This document shows positions 55,050 to 64,000 of a stretch of DNA of 64,000 nt, piece after piece (the first letter of the stretch is position 1; each line of letters begins with the position of its first letter). The DNA comes from an uncultured Sphingomonadaceae bacterium. Lineage in GTDB: Bacteria; Pseudomonadota; Alphaproteobacteria; Sphingomonadales; Sphingomonadaceae. The position numbers were made by a program, and so were the translations under genes. The DNA is taken from positions 372,001 to 436,000 of the forward strand of contig CANLSQ010000002.1 of NCBI GenBank assembly GCA_947493955.1, read 5' to 3'. The notes under the pieces were generated by a model, which ran no database searches, had not been told where the DNA came from, and saw only the letters and a program-made list of their open reading frames with translations.

Positions 55050-55712
55050 ATGACCATTCAATTGGGACAATTTGGTTTTGAAGCGGCGTGGCATGATGAT
55101 GACGCAACCCTCTCCATTTCCCAAGACGGCCCACGCTTGATCATAGACGAAAATGCCGCACCACCGGGCATGGTCTCGCTCATGGCCGGCTTCGCTTTTG
55201 CACTGGCGTTCATCGCTTTCGGGTTGTTTGTTATCACTTGGGACATGGATGCTGCGAGCGAGCCCCTGCGCTATCCTGTTGCCGGTCTTTTTGCGCTGGT
55301 TGGTCTCGGTCTGTTATGGCTGATGCTCAGCCGCAAAAACAATATCAGGCGGGTGATCGCGGACAGCGACACGCAGACGATCGAATATGGTCGGATCGTT
55401 GCTGGCAAAAATGCTGACTGGAATTATCGCCAAAAAGGCGTTTTTGATTACCGTCGGGCCGAAAGATTCGATACCGGTTATGTGGATCACACCGCACCGG
55501 GCGCTGAACGCACTTTAACGGGTCTGTATGTCAAAGCGCCAGAAGGACCGCGCGGCGGCTTACTGGTGATGGGTGCGCTCTATGAAATCGAAATCGTGAT
55601 CGATTATATCTACCGGCATATGAGTGATTCTGCCCAGGCCGGGAATGATTTCGATGACCAGGGTAACAGCCTGCCACGCAGTTTCGTTCCGCAAAACCGG
55701 AATGATCGCTGA
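55050..55712 (+). CDS. Hypothetical two-helix membrane protein
   Basis: A 220-residue protein with two central helices (about residues 40-63 and 75-93), a short hydrophilic N-terminal part and a C-terminal cytoplasmic or periplasmic domain rich in beta strands. Good GGGAGA ribosome site. No family recognised. It is divergent from the CinA gene and precedes map by 66 bases. Confidence 0.65.
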   Translation: MTIQLGQFGFEAAWHDDDATLSISQDGPRLIIDENAAPPGMVSLMAGFAFALAFIAFGLFVITWDMDAASEPLRYPVAGLFALVGLGLLWLMLSRKNNIRRVIADSDTQTIEYGRIVAGKNADWNYRQKGVFDYRRAERFDTGYVDHTAPGAERTLTGLYVKAPEGPRGGLLVMGALYEIEIVIDYIYRHMSDSAQAGNDFDDQGNSLPRSFVPQNRNDR

Positions 55713-55778
55713 TCCCCATCCCAAATTTCTGCCAAAATTCTCATGGTCAAACCTACCAATTATCCATATATGTGACCT

Positions 55779-56606
55779 ATGACTGACTATCTGACTGTAG
55801 AAGATACCACCCCGCAAAGCCGCACCGGCGCAATTAAGCTGCACGGTCCGGAAGGCTTTGAGGGCATGCGCAAGGCCGGCCGGCTGGCCGCTGAAATTCT
55901 CGATGGGCTGGTGCCGCACGTTGTGCCGGGCGTGACCACTGGCGCGCTTGACGACATGGTCCGTCAACATGCTTTCCGCGAAGGTGCCGTGCCTGCGACC
56001 CTCGGCTATCGCGGTTTTACCCATAGTTGCTGCACCTCGATCAACCATGTCGTGTGCCATGGGATTCCGGGCGACAAGAAACTCAAGGAAGGCGATATCG
56101 TGAATATTGACGTGACCGTTATCGTCGATGGCTGGCACGGTGACACCAGCCGCATGTTCGTGATTGGCAAGACACCTGTGAAAGCTTCCAGACTGGTCCA
56201 GACCACCTATGAATGTCTGATGCTGGGCATTGAACAAGCCAAGCCGGGCAATCGCATGGGCGATGTGGCGCACGCAATCCAGACCCATGCCGAAGGTAAT
56301 CGATATAGTGTAGTGCGCGATTTTTGCGGCCATGGTCTAGGTCAAATGTTCCATGATGCCCCGGAAGTTGTCCATGCCGGGCGGCCCGGTACGGGGCCGG
56401 AACTGCGTCCCGGCATGTTCTTCACCATCGAGCCGATGATCAATATCGGCAAATATGCCGTGAAGATGCTGGAGGACGGCTGGACAGCCGTCACGCGGGA
56501 CCGCTCTTTGTCGGCCCAGTTTGAACATAGCATCGGGATCACCGAAACCGGCTGCGAGATTTTCACCAAAAGCCCTGCCGGTCTGGATTGCCCGCCTTAC
56601 GCATAA
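55779..56606 (+). CDS. map: Methionine aminopeptidase, type I
   Basis: A 275-residue metallopeptidase that removes N-terminal Met from nascent proteins. Metal ligands are visible in VNIDVTVIVDGWHGDTSRMF (two Asp), CGHGLGQMFHDAPEV (His), TIEPMINIG (Glu) and the C-terminal Glu in FEHSIGITE. The SCCTSINHVVCHGIPG segment is the type I signature. The enzyme lacks an N-terminal zinc finger. Confidence 0.95.
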   Translation: MTDYLTVEDTTPQSRTGAIKLHGPEGFEGMRKAGRLAAEILDGLVPHVVPGVTTGALDDMVRQHAFREGAVPATLGYRGFTHSCCTSINHVVCHGIPGDKKLKEGDIVNIDVTVIVDGWHGDTSRMFVIGKTPVKASRLVQTTYECLMLGIEQAKPGNRMGDVAHAIQTHAEGNRYSVVRDFCGHGLGQMFHDAPEVVHAGRPGTGPELRPGMFFTIEPMINIGKYAVKMLEDGWTAVTRDRSLSAQFEHSIGITETGCEIFTKSPAGLDCPPYA

Positions 56607-56696
56607 ACAAGCATCAGCCTTGACCGCAGCGCTGAAATTTAGCTAGTCAGTTAAATCAGGTTTTACCCATGAAGGTAAAATCGGCTCGGGAGAAAT

Positions 56697-58853
56697 ATGA
56701 TGCGCCGTCTGGGACTCTTTTTTGCAACCTGTTTGCTGGCCGCTTGCCAGAGCCAGACGGGCGATGATGCTAGCGTATCAGCTGACGGCGCAGAATGGAG
56801 CAATATCGGCTTTAGCGCCAAAGAACAGCGGCACAGTCCTCTTGACCAGATTAATGACAGCAATGTCGGCGAACTCGGCATTGCCTGGTTCAAGGATTTA
56901 CCTGACGCACGCGGTCAGGAAGCGACCCCCGTGGTTGTCGATGGCAAAATGTATATCTCCACAGCCTGGTCCAAAGTCTTTGCCTATGATGCAAAAACCG
57001 GCGAGGAACTCTGGTCCTATGATCCCGAGGTGCCTGGCGAAAAGGCCGTGGATGCCTGCTGCGATGTCGTCAATCGCGGCGTAGCCATTTCTCGCGGCAA
57101 ACTGTTTTTCGGCACGATTGATGGCCGCCTGATTGCGCTGGATGCTAATACCGGCGCGAGGTTGTGGGAAAAGCAAACCACCGACAATAGCAAACCCTAC
57201 ACAATTACCGGCGCGCCGCGTGTGGTCAAAAATATGGTGATCATCGGCAATGGCGGCGCCGAATTTGGCGTGCGCGGTTATCTGACCGCTTATAATGTAT
57301 CGGACGGTTCCCAGAAGTGGCGGTTTTACACGGTTCCCAACCCTGAAGGTGAAGCGGATGGGGCGGCGAGCGACGAGATTTTCGCCAAAGCCGCCAACAA
57401 GACCTGGGGTGATGGAGAATGGAAAGAATCCGGCGGCGGCGGAACGGTTTGGGACAGCATCGTCTATGATGAAGAACTCGACCAGCTTTATTTCGGTGTT
57501 GGCAATGGCAATCCGTGGAATCACGGGCTGCGTTCCGGAGGAGAGGGTGATAACCTGTTCCTGTCATCCATTGTTGCGGTAAACCCCGATACCGGCAAAT
57601 ATCTCTGGCATTATCAGGAAACACCCGCCGAGACCTGGGACTATACCGCTACGCAGCACATCATTATCGCCGAGATTGACTGGCCCAAAGAAACCGAAGA
57701 TGGTGAAGCCACGGCCTTGACGGAAAAGCGCAAGGTGCTGTTCCACGCCCCCAAAAACGGCTTTTTCTTTGTCATCGACCGGACCAATGGCCGGTTGATG
57801 AGCGCAGAACCGTTTGTCGACAATATCAACTGGGCCGAAGGCTATGATCTCGAAACCGGGCGGCCAATCGAAAATCCGGAGGCACGTTTCTATAAAACGG
57901 GCAAGCCATTTGTCTCTATTCCAGGCGCTCTCGGCGCGCATAATTGGCACCCGATGAGCTACAATCCGAAGAGCGGACTGGTTTATATCCCGGCCCAGCA
58001 AATCCCGCAGGGGTACGAAGTACCAACCTCTGATCTGGATAAAAAGCGTGAGCGGCTTGGCTTTAATGTTGGCATCGGCTGGGCGATTGGCCAGCTGCCC
58101 GATGACAAGGATGTTTACAGGGCGGCGATTGCTGCCACAACCGGCAAGCTCGTCGCCTTTGACCCTAAAGCGGGCGAGGTCGCATGGTCAGTTGATTATC
58201 CCGCTGCCTGGAATGGCGGCACCATGACAACCGCTGGCAATCTGGTGTTTCAAGGCACTAGTGTTGGCCTGTTCAAGGCCTTTGCGGCGGATAGCGGTGA
58301 AGAACTGTTGAGCATGGACATGCAGTCCGGCATTGTGGCTGCGCCTTCAACCTACATGATAGATGGCGAACAATATGTCGCGTTCCTAACCAGCAAGGGC
58401 GGCGCCTTTCCGCTGGTTGCCGGCGTGGCTGGCGGGGCATCGCGGATGGTGCCAAATATCCCGCGGCTGGTTGTGATGAAACTCGGCGGTAAGACCGCTC
58501 TGCCTGCATTGCCGGAAAAAGGTGAAGTCGTTTGGGATCCACCGGAGCCAACTGGAACACCGAAACAGGTTGCCGAGGGCAAAGCACTCTATGGTCGCTT
58601 CTGTCTGGTCTGTCATGGCGATAGCGCTGTGGGCAATGGCTTTACGCCTGATCTGCGTATCTCGGGCACTCTGGGCAGCGATGAAGCCTGGGCTTCTATT
58701 ATCGCTGGCGGCGCATTGAAGCAGCATGGCATGGTCAGCTTCTCATCGCAGTTAAAGCCTGATCAGGTCGAGGCGCTGCGCCATTATGTGATTGATCGCT
58801 CCAATTGGACCAAGGCCAATGTCGCCGACGTCAGTGCGCCAATTGCCCGATAG
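56697..58853 (+). CDS. PQQ-dependent quinohaemoprotein dehydrogenase, lipoprotein
   Basis: A 718-residue type II quinohaemoprotein: an eight-bladed PQQ propeller (about residues 30-600) followed by a C-terminal cytochrome c domain with CLVCH (Cys636, Cys639, His640). Vicinal Cys121-Cys122 (DACCDVV), which form the disulfide ring near PQQ, are present, as is the Asp in TWDYTATQ, the usual catalytic base. A lipobox LLAAC (Cys17) should anchor it to a membrane, unusual for this soluble enzyme class. It oxidises alcohols or other donors and passes electrons to haem. PQQ synthesis genes are not nearby. Confidence 0.9.
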   Translation: MMRRLGLFFATCLLAACQSQTGDDASVSADGAEWSNIGFSAKEQRHSPLDQINDSNVGELGIAWFKDLPDARGQEATPVVVDGKMYISTAWSKVFAYDAKTGEELWSYDPEVPGEKAVDACCDVVNRGVAISRGKLFFGTIDGRLIALDANTGARLWEKQTTDNSKPYTITGAPRVVKNMVIIGNGGAEFGVRGYLTAYNVSDGSQKWRFYTVPNPEGEADGAASDEIFAKAANKTWGDGEWKESGGGGTVWDSIVYDEELDQLYFGVGNGNPWNHGLRSGGEGDNLFLSSIVAVNPDTGKYLWHYQETPAETWDYTATQHIIIAEIDWPKETEDGEATALTEKRKVLFHAPKNGFFFVIDRTNGRLMSAEPFVDNINWAEGYDLETGRPIENPEARFYKTGKPFVSIPGALGAHNWHPMSYNPKSGLVYIPAQQIPQGYEVPTSDLDKKRERLGFNVGIGWAIGQLPDDKDVYRAAIAATTGKLVAFDPKAGEVAWSVDYPAAWNGGTMTTAGNLVFQGTSVGLFKAFAADSGEELLSMDMQSGIVAAPSTYMIDGEQYVAFLTSKGGAFPLVAGVAGGASRMVPNIPRLVVMKLGGKTALPALPEKGEVVWDPPEPTGTPKQVAEGKALYGRFCLVCHGDSAVGNGFTPDLRISGTLGSDEAWASIIAGGALKQHGMVSFSSQLKPDQVEALRHYVIDRSNWTKANVADVSAPIAR

Positions 58854-58981
58854 ATAATGCGTCTCAGGCCTGCCTAATATTTAGGCAGAGCATCGCAAAA
58901 ATGCCCGTTTTTTGGGCGGCATTGAAACTGCCACGGTTTAGCTTTAGCAGTTTACCGGCGATTCTTTTCACGATTCCAAAC

Positions 58982-58997
58982 TGGCATGGTAATTGAA
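58982..58997 (+). promoter_or_regulatory. Sigma-54-like site upstream of glnB
   Basis: TGGCATG-GTAA-TTGAA has the -24 GG and a G at -12 but lacks the C of the -12 GC, so it matches sigma-54 only partly. Its place, 79 bases before glnB, suits nitrogen control by NtrC. No NtrC site was recognised. Confidence 0.25.
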
Positions 58998-59052
58998 TTG
59001 TAGCGGGCAAGTGCGCCCGATTTTGGTGCTGCATAAGCATGCCAGAACTTGA

Positions 59053-59415
<363 letters not shown>

Positions 59416-59487
59416 GGCAGCGCGATAAAGAGCGAAGCGACGCAATTTAACTTTCAATAAATTCAAAACAAACCAAGGGACGAAATA

Positions 59488-60900
59488 ATGGGCAATACTA
59501 CTGCAGACATCATGAAAATGATCAAGGAGCATGAGATCGAGTGGGTCGACGTGCGTTTCACTGATCCACGCGGCAAGTGGCAACATCTGTCCATGTGCGC
59601 CGAAGTTGTAGACGAAGATGTTCTGGAAGAAGGCTTCATGTTTGATGGATCATCCATCGAAGGCTGGAAAGCGATTAACGAGTCCGACATGATCCTGCGC
59701 CCTGATCTTGATGCAGTATATATGGATCCGTTTTCAGCCACACCAATGATGGTATTGGTCTGTAATATTGTCGAGCCCGGTGATGGTTCGCTTTATGGCC
59801 GCGACCCACGCTCCACCGCGGTGCGCGCCGAAGCCTATCTGAAGTCCACCGGCATCGGTGACACCGTCTATGTCGGACCAGAGCCGGAATTTTTCATGTT
59901 CGACGATGTGAAATTTGAAGATGGCTATGACCGCAGCGGCTATAAAATTGACGATGTCGAGCTGCCGACCAACACTGGCCGTGACTATGACATTGGCAAT
60001 ATGGGTCATCGCCCGCGTGCCAAGGGCGGCTATTTCCCGGTTGCTCCTGTCGACAGCGCCATGGACATCCGCGGCGAGATGGTTGCCACAATGATGGAAA
60101 TGGGTCTGCCCATGGACAAGCATCACCACGAAGTGGCCGCTGCGCAGCATGAGCTGGGTATTACTTTTGGCACACTGGTCGAAACCGCTGACCGGACGCA
60201 AGTCTATAAATATGTCGTGCAGCAGGTTGCTCACGCCTATGGCAAAACCGCAACCTTCATGCCAAAGCCTATCAAGGACGATAACGGTTCCGGCATGCAC
60301 ACCCACATGTCGATCTGGAAAGAAGGCAAACCGCTTTTTGCCGGCAATGAATATGCCGGCCTGTCCGAAACCTGCCTCCACTATATTGGCGGCGTGATCA
60401 AACATGCCAAGGCATGTAACGCTTTCACCAATGCCACGACCAACAGCTACAAGCGTCTGGTTCCAGGCTTTGAGGCACCGGTGCTGCTGGCTTATTCCAG
60501 CCGCAACCGTTCTGCCTCTTGCCGTATTCCATATGGCGCAGGCGACAAGGCCAAGCGCGTTGAATTCCGTTTCCCGGATGCACTGGCCAACCCGTATCTG
60601 TCGGCTTCCGCTCTGCTGATGGCTGGCCTCGATGGTATCGAAAACAAAATCCACCCTGGCGACGCGATGGACAAAAACCTCTATGACTTGCCACCAGCAG
60701 AACTGGCTGAAGTGCCAACCGTTTGTGGCTCGCTACGCGAAGCGCTGGAAGCATTGGAAGCGGATCACGAATTCCTGCTCAAAGGCGACGTTTTCACCAA
60801 GGATCAGATCGACGCTTATGCCGAATTGAAATGGGAAGAAGTCAGCCGTCTGGAAACCACGCCAGCGCCTGTCGAATTTGACATGTACTATTCCAGCTGA
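59488..60900 (+). CDS. glnA: Glutamine synthetase type I
   Basis: A 470-residue dodecameric enzyme converting glutamate and ammonia to glutamine. Seen: [17 protein letters not shown], the metal site [22 protein letters not shown], the ATP-binding [13 protein letters not shown] segment, and the adenylylation Tyr399 in [10 protein letters not shown]. Adenylylation makes it a beta-subtype enzyme controlled by GlnB and GlnE. A T-run hairpin follows. Confidence 0.97.
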   Translation: MGNTTADIMKMIKEHEIEWVDVRFTDPRGKWQHLSMCAEVVDEDVLEEGFMFDGSSIEGWKAINESDMILRPDLDAVYMDPFSATPMMVLVCNIVEPGDGSLYGRDPRSTAVRAEAYLKSTGIGDTVYVGPEPEFFMFDDVKFEDGYDRSGYKIDDVELPTNTGRDYDIGNMGHRPRAKGGYFPVAPVDSAMDIRGEMVATMMEMGLPMDKHHHEVAAAQHELGITFGTLVETADRTQVYKYVVQQVAHAYGKTATFMPKPIKDDNGSGMHTHMSIWKEGKPLFAGNEYAGLSETCLHYIGGVIKHAKACNAFTNATTNSYKRLVPGFEAPVLLAYSSRNRSASCRIPYGAGDKAKRVEFRFPDALANPYLSASALLMAGLDGIENKIHPGDAMDKNLYDLPPAELAEVPTVCGSLREALEALEADHEFLLKGDVFTKDQIDAYAELKWEEVSRLETTPAPVEFDMYYSS

Positions 60901-60921
60901 TCCTGTCGATCAGATTGGACT

Positions 60922-60959
60922 AAAAAAGCCCGGGGCAAGAAATTGCTCCGGTTTTTTTT
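60922..60959 (+). terminator. Intrinsic terminator after glnA
   Basis: CCGGGGCAA (60930-60938) pairs with TTGCTCCGG (60943-60951, one G-T pair) around a GAAA loop, with A6 before and T8 after. It ends the glnBA transcript. Confidence 0.9.
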
Positions 60960-60965
60960 GCTGCG

Positions 60966-60981
60966 TTTGACACGGGTCAAA
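60966..60981. promoter_or_regulatory. Palindrome upstream of the ClbS-like gene
   Basis: TTTGAC-ACGG-GTCAAA is a perfect 6+6 palindrome 61 bases before the ATG at 61043. TTGACA (60967-60972) within it could be a -35 box, but no good -10 box follows at the right distance. Regulator unknown. Confidence 0.3.
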
Positions 60982-61042
60982 TCATTGTTTGTCCAAGCCA
61001 GCTATCGTCAACCTACGGCCAGAAAGCCATAGGAGAATGAAG

Positions 61043-61543
61043 ATGGTTGCACATAGCAAGGAGGAGCTAGTCACAGTGATGACGAAAGAATATGCCAAGC
61101 TGGAAAAGCTGATCGGGGACATCGACGAAAAGCTCGCCCTGACCCCGCATCCAGAGGATGATATCACAATCAAAGACACTATCGCACATCGGGTCCACTG
61201 GAATGACCTTTTCTTTGGCTGGTATGCAGATGGCCTGGCTGGTCGGCCTGTTCATGTCCCGGCCAAAGGATACAAGTGGAACCAGCTCAAAGAATATAAC
61301 GCCAAAGTCCGGCAGGAAACCGCAGATCAATCCTGGGACGAAGCCAAAGCCAAGCTGTTCGAAGCGCATGCCCGGCTAGCCAAATTCATCGATGAGCGTG
61401 ACGATAAACAGCTATATGGCCCACGTAAATATGACTGGCAGGGCAAGTACCCGCTAGGCCGCTGGGCGGAGTCAACCGGACCCAGCCATTACCGGTCCGC
61501 TGCGAAATATATTCGCCAGATCAAAAAGGCATTGGCTGATTGA
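61043..61543 (+). CDS. ClbS/DfsB family four-helix protein
   Basis: A 166-residue member of DUF1706: HSKEELVTVMTKEYAKLEKLI at the start, then VHWNDLFFGWYADG and KGYKWNQLKEYN, with the GRWAESTGPSHYRSAAKYIRQ end. ClbS in E. coli protects DNA from colibactin by hydrolysing its cyclopropane; most family members have no known substrate and are called damage-inducible. AGGAG is seven bases before the ATG at 61043. The longer open frame from 60989 lacks a site. Confidence 0.85.
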   Translation: MVAHSKEELVTVMTKEYAKLEKLIGDIDEKLALTPHPEDDITIKDTIAHRVHWNDLFFGWYADGLAGRPVHVPAKGYKWNQLKEYNAKVRQETADQSWDEAKAKLFEAHARLAKFIDERDDKQLYGPRKYDWQGKYPLGRWAESTGPSHYRSAAKYIRQIKKALAD

Positions 61544-61545
61544 AC

Positions 61546-61860
61546 TCAGCGCCCCAGAATAGGGTGCAGCATCGTCAGGAATTTAAGCTCTGTCCCGGCC
61601 CGGCGATGCTCTGACAAAGCCTGATAGTCGGGATCATTATACCAGGCCGTCGCTGCCTCCGCGCTGGGAAATTTGAACAGGACTACGCGACCCTCGGGCG
61701 GTGCGCTGCCTTCAAAGGTAGTGCTGTCGTCATCAAAGGTAATGAACGTCCCGCCATGTTTTTTCAGAATCGGGAAAAAGCCTTTTTCATAGACGCGATA
61801 TTTGGCCGGATCATGGACGGTGAAATTGGCCATTACGTGAACGGGTGCTGCGTCGCTCAT
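61546..61860 (-). CDS. DUF1330 family protein
   Basis: A 104-residue ferredoxin-like dimeric fold protein: VMANFTVHDPAKYRVYEKGF at the start and RVVLFKFPSAEAATAWYNDPDY at the end of the fold are the DUF1330 hallmarks. No enzyme activity is established for the family. Its ATG overlaps the CoA-transferase stop by four bases (ATGA), so it is the second gene of that operon. Confidence 0.88.
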   Translation of the reverse strand: MSDAAPVHVMANFTVHDPAKYRVYEKGFFPILKKHGGTFITFDDDSTTFEGSAPPEGRVVLFKFPSAEAATAWYNDPDYQALSEHRRAGTELKFLTMLHPILGR

Positions 61861-63074
61861 GATGCATCCTCCGTTTTGGGTAGCCCGACCGCGTCGCGGA
61901 TTTCATCATTGTCCGCGCCCAGTGTCGGCGGATCGGCATAGATATTGGCGGGGCTGGCAGAATAGTGGACAGGATGTTTGATCGAGCGATATTTGCCGAT
62001 CTTCTCGCCTTCACGCTCGGTCCAGAAACCGACTTGCTGGAGATGCGGATCTTCAAGCACATCGGCCATCTGGTTATAGCGCATCGCGGGAATATTATGC
62101 TCGTCGAGCAGTTCCAGCCATTCATCCGTTGTCTTGGTCGAGGCAATTTCCTCGATCAACGCATAGAGCGCGGTAATATTCTTGGTGCGTTCGGAATAGG
62201 TGGCAAAGCGCGGTTCTTCAAACACTCCTGGCTTGCCGCCCAGCTCGAAAAAGGTTTCCCATTGCCCGTCGCTATAAGGAACGAGGCCGATATAACCGTC
62301 CTTGGTCGGATAAGGCTTGCGATTGGGATTAATCGAACGCGTGTAGGCGAGGCGGCCATTGCCGGGAATGAAGGTTTCACCCCATAGATTCTCGACCATA
62401 TTGAACCAGGTAAAGGCTTCGAACATCGGTACCTGAACAAACTGGCCCTCGCCGGTTTTTTCCTTGTGATACATGGCCGCCAGCGTCGCGTTGACGGCGA
62501 ATAGCCCGATGGTTTTGTCCGCGACCAGCGACGGCATATAAAGCGGCCGTCCGCTATCGCCGCGCTTTTCAAACAGCGACGCAAAGCCGGAGGAACATTG
62601 GATCAAGTCATCATAAGCCTGCCGGTGGGAATATTCACCGCCTTGGCCAAAGCCCGCGCAATGAACATAAACAATGCCCGGGTTGATTGCCTTGACCGAC
62701 TCATAATCCAGCCCCAGCCGCTCCATTCCGGCGAGCCGAACATTATGGAAAAACACATCGGCATGTTTGAGCAGTTCTACGATCACCGCCTTGTCGGCTT
62801 CTTCCTTAGCATTGAGTGTGATCGATTTCTTGTTGCGGTTGAGCGACGTGAAAATCGGCCCGAGATCGCCGGTTGGACTGTCACCGGCATGGCGCATCAT
62901 GTCGCCCGGAAACTTGCCGCTGTCATTTTCCACCTTGATGACTTCCGCGCCCATGTCGGCAAAATTCAGGGTCGCAAAAGGCCCCAGAACGACAGTGGAC
63001 ATGTCCAGTATCTTCAGGCCCTTTAGCGGCCCGGTTGGTTCGACATCCCATTGCAGTTCCGGCCATCCGCTCAT
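61857..63074 (-). CDS. Class III CoA-transferase (CaiB/BaiF family)
   Basis: A 405-residue enzyme that moves CoA between carboxylic acids. Seen: GLKILDMSTVVLGPFATLNFADMGAEVIKVE at the N-terminus, LNRNKKSITLNAKE, the DVFFHNVRLAGMERLGLDYE segment and QAYDDLIQCSSGFASLF, with the catalytic Asp in DDLIQ. Substrate not assignable. The ATG at 63074 has GAGG eight bases upstream; a TTG precedes it. Divergent from the thiolase-like gene, typical of fatty- or steroid-acid catabolism clusters. Confidence 0.88.
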   Translation of the reverse strand: MSGWPELQWDVEPTGPLKGLKILDMSTVVLGPFATLNFADMGAEVIKVENDSGKFPGDMMRHAGDSPTGDLGPIFTSLNRNKKSITLNAKEEADKAVIVELLKHADVFFHNVRLAGMERLGLDYESVKAINPGIVYVHCAGFGQGGEYSHRQAYDDLIQCSSGFASLFEKRGDSGRPLYMPSLVADKTIGLFAVNATLAAMYHKEKTGEGQFVQVPMFEAFTWFNMVENLWGETFIPGNGRLAYTRSINPNRKPYPTKDGYIGLVPYSDGQWETFFELGGKPGVFEEPRFATYSERTKNITALYALIEEIASTKTTDEWLELLDEHNIPAMRYNQMADVLEDPHLQQVGFWTEREGEKIGKYRSIKHPVHYSASPANIYADPPTLGADNDEIRDAVGLPKTEDAS

Positions 63075-63168
63075 CAACTTATCCTCAAATTATTAGGTGC
63101 ATGAATATGCGTGTCTGTTATCAGTTTTAATCGATCGATGAACTGTTTATTTTGAGGGACTTTCACGC

Positions 63169-64000
63169 ATGACAATTTCGGACCGCCAAGCACCTGTTCT
63201 TATTGGTGTGGGGGAAGCCAGCGGGCAATCCCTGAAGCAGGCATTGGGACTGGAATGGCCCTCGCCGGTGGACCTGGCTTCGGCCGCGGCAAAAGCCGCG
63301 CTGGCCGATAGCGGCGCTGCGGAAAATCTTGGCGCGTCAATTGATTGCCTGCTTGCCACCCGTCTGTTCTATGACAGCGGCGTTGGGCATGACTATGGCT
63401 CGCCGGACAATTTCCCCGATGCGATTGCGCAGGCGGCTGGTCTTAATCCGGCGCAGCTGATTTATGGCGATGTCGGCGGTCAAAGTCCGCAAAAACATTT
63501 GAACGAGCTGGCGGTCCAGCTACACGAAGGGAAAATCAAGGCAACTCTTCTGTGCGGTTCGGAATCCATCGGCACGGTGAAGCGCGCCAAGAAGGCTGGC
63601 CATGCAATGGATTGGAACCAGCCTTCGGATCGCGACTATATCGACAAGCGCACCGAATTTCCGGTCCTCACCATGTATGAATTCCGCCACGGGATTATCT
63701 CCATGCCGATGGCTTATGGCCTGCTGGAAAACGCGCGCCGCAGCCGCCTCGATATGGACCGGGCCAGCTACGCAGCAGACATGGCCGAGCTTTGGTCTGC
63801 CTTTTCCTCGGTTGCATCCACGCGTGAACATGCGCAATTTGCAAAGGACTGGAGCGCAGAAAAATTGCTGCAGGATGGCGACGGCAACTATCAGCTCAAT
63901 GATCCCTATCGCCGCTGGATGGTGGCACAGGATGCGGTCGCTCTGGGCGGAGCCGTCGTCATGACGACTGCAGGTCATGCGGAAGATCTCGGCATATCCG
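63169..64000 (+). CDS. Thiolase-like acyl-CoA acetyltransferase (SCP2-thiolase type), 3' end missing
   Basis: The frame opens with ATG at 63169 (MTISDRQAPVLIGVGEASGQ) and stays open to the window end, about 277 codons; the real protein is probably near 500 residues. AAAAALADSGAAE and LLCGSESIGTVKRAKKAG are like the acetyl-CoA acetyltransferase proteins often found with CoA-transferases in sphingomonads. The usual thiolase active-site Cys is not obvious in the visible part (position 124-130 has no Cys-Gly motif), so it may be a noncatalytic thiolase-like protein. Divergent from the CoA-transferase gene. Confidence 0.7.
   Translation, partial: MTISDRQAPVLIGVGEASGQSLKQALGLEWPSPVDLASAAAKAALADSGAAENLGASIDCLLATRLFYDSGVGHDYGSPDNFPDAIAQAAGLNPAQLIYGDVGGQSPQKHLNELAVQLHEGKIKATLLCGSESIGTVKRAKKAGHAMDWNQPSDRDYIDKRTEFPVLTMYEFRHGIISMPMAYGLLENARRSRLDMDRASYAADMAELWSAFSSVASTREHAQFAKDWSAEKLLQDGDGNYQLNDPYRRWMVAQDAVALGGAVVMTTAGHAEDLGIS

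Noticed and set aside
59734-60654. 306-residue frame antisense to glnA
   Set aside because: glnA is fully assigned by catalytic motifs and length.

Overview
The window looks like chromosomal DNA of a sphingomonad (Alphaproteobacteria, Sphingomonadales; the marine Sphingorhabdus/Parasphingorhabdus type fits best). This rests on gene content and order: hemC-hemD followed by an alphaproteobacterial Mic60-like gene, divergent from tsaD-gpsA; tRNA-Tyr beside rlmB; a CYP153-type P450; an Oar/BtuB-like TonB receptor; and moderate GC with short intergenic gaps. No prophage, insertion sequence or CRISPR array was recognised. The genus is an inference.

Layout. 1-5.5 kb: the tail of a DUF2855 gene, an EF-hand protein, a GST, and a leftward operon of a membrane-anchored DJ-1/PfpI protein, a DUF4345-like membrane protein and a sulfatase. 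5.6-9.4 kb: long-chain acyl-CoA synthetase, an extended GST, a 490-base gene-poor stretch, tRNA-Thr(GGT) and a small basic protein. 9.4-14.4 kb: two hotdog thioesterases, aminopeptidase P and an exported oligopeptidase B. 14.4-24.2 kb: housekeeping genes (Mic60-like, hemD, hemC, tsaD, gpsA, a polysaccharide flippase, a PfkB/adenosine kinase, an EI24 protein, queG). 24.2-28.8 kb: NatAB-like ABC exporter, CYP153, Tat-exported MsrB and a VOC protein.

28.9-34.0 kb is a tightly coupled four-gene leftward operon (UGM-like flavoprotein, GtrA, LTA-synthase-like transferase, GT-C-like membrane protein) that probably builds or decorates a surface glycan. 34.3-35.1 kb carries a YjhX/TopAI-type toxin with its GNAT partner (YjhQ-like), preceded by a perfect inverted repeat and a 19-codon upstream ORF that stops nine bases before the toxin start; this is the most distinctive regulatory arrangement in the window. 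35.2-40.3 kb: DUF885 lipoprotein, NhaA, a solitary N6-adenine DNA methyltransferase and a TetR regulator. 40.7-44.6 kb: a LytTR response regulator followed by a large TonB-dependent receptor.

44.6-54.9 kb: SDR, tRNA-Tyr(GTA), rlmB, a lipoprotein, a 2Fe-2S ferredoxin, an AlkA-type glycosylase, a three-gene OpuC/EgtU-like ABC operon with a secreted papain-like protein, another SDR, phhB, ccmA-ccmB and a CinA-type protein. 55-64 kb: a membrane protein, map, a lipoprotein PQQ-dependent quinohaemoprotein dehydrogenase, glnB-glnA, a ClbS/DfsB-family protein, DUF1330, a class III CoA transferase, and the start of a thiolase-like gene that runs off the right edge.
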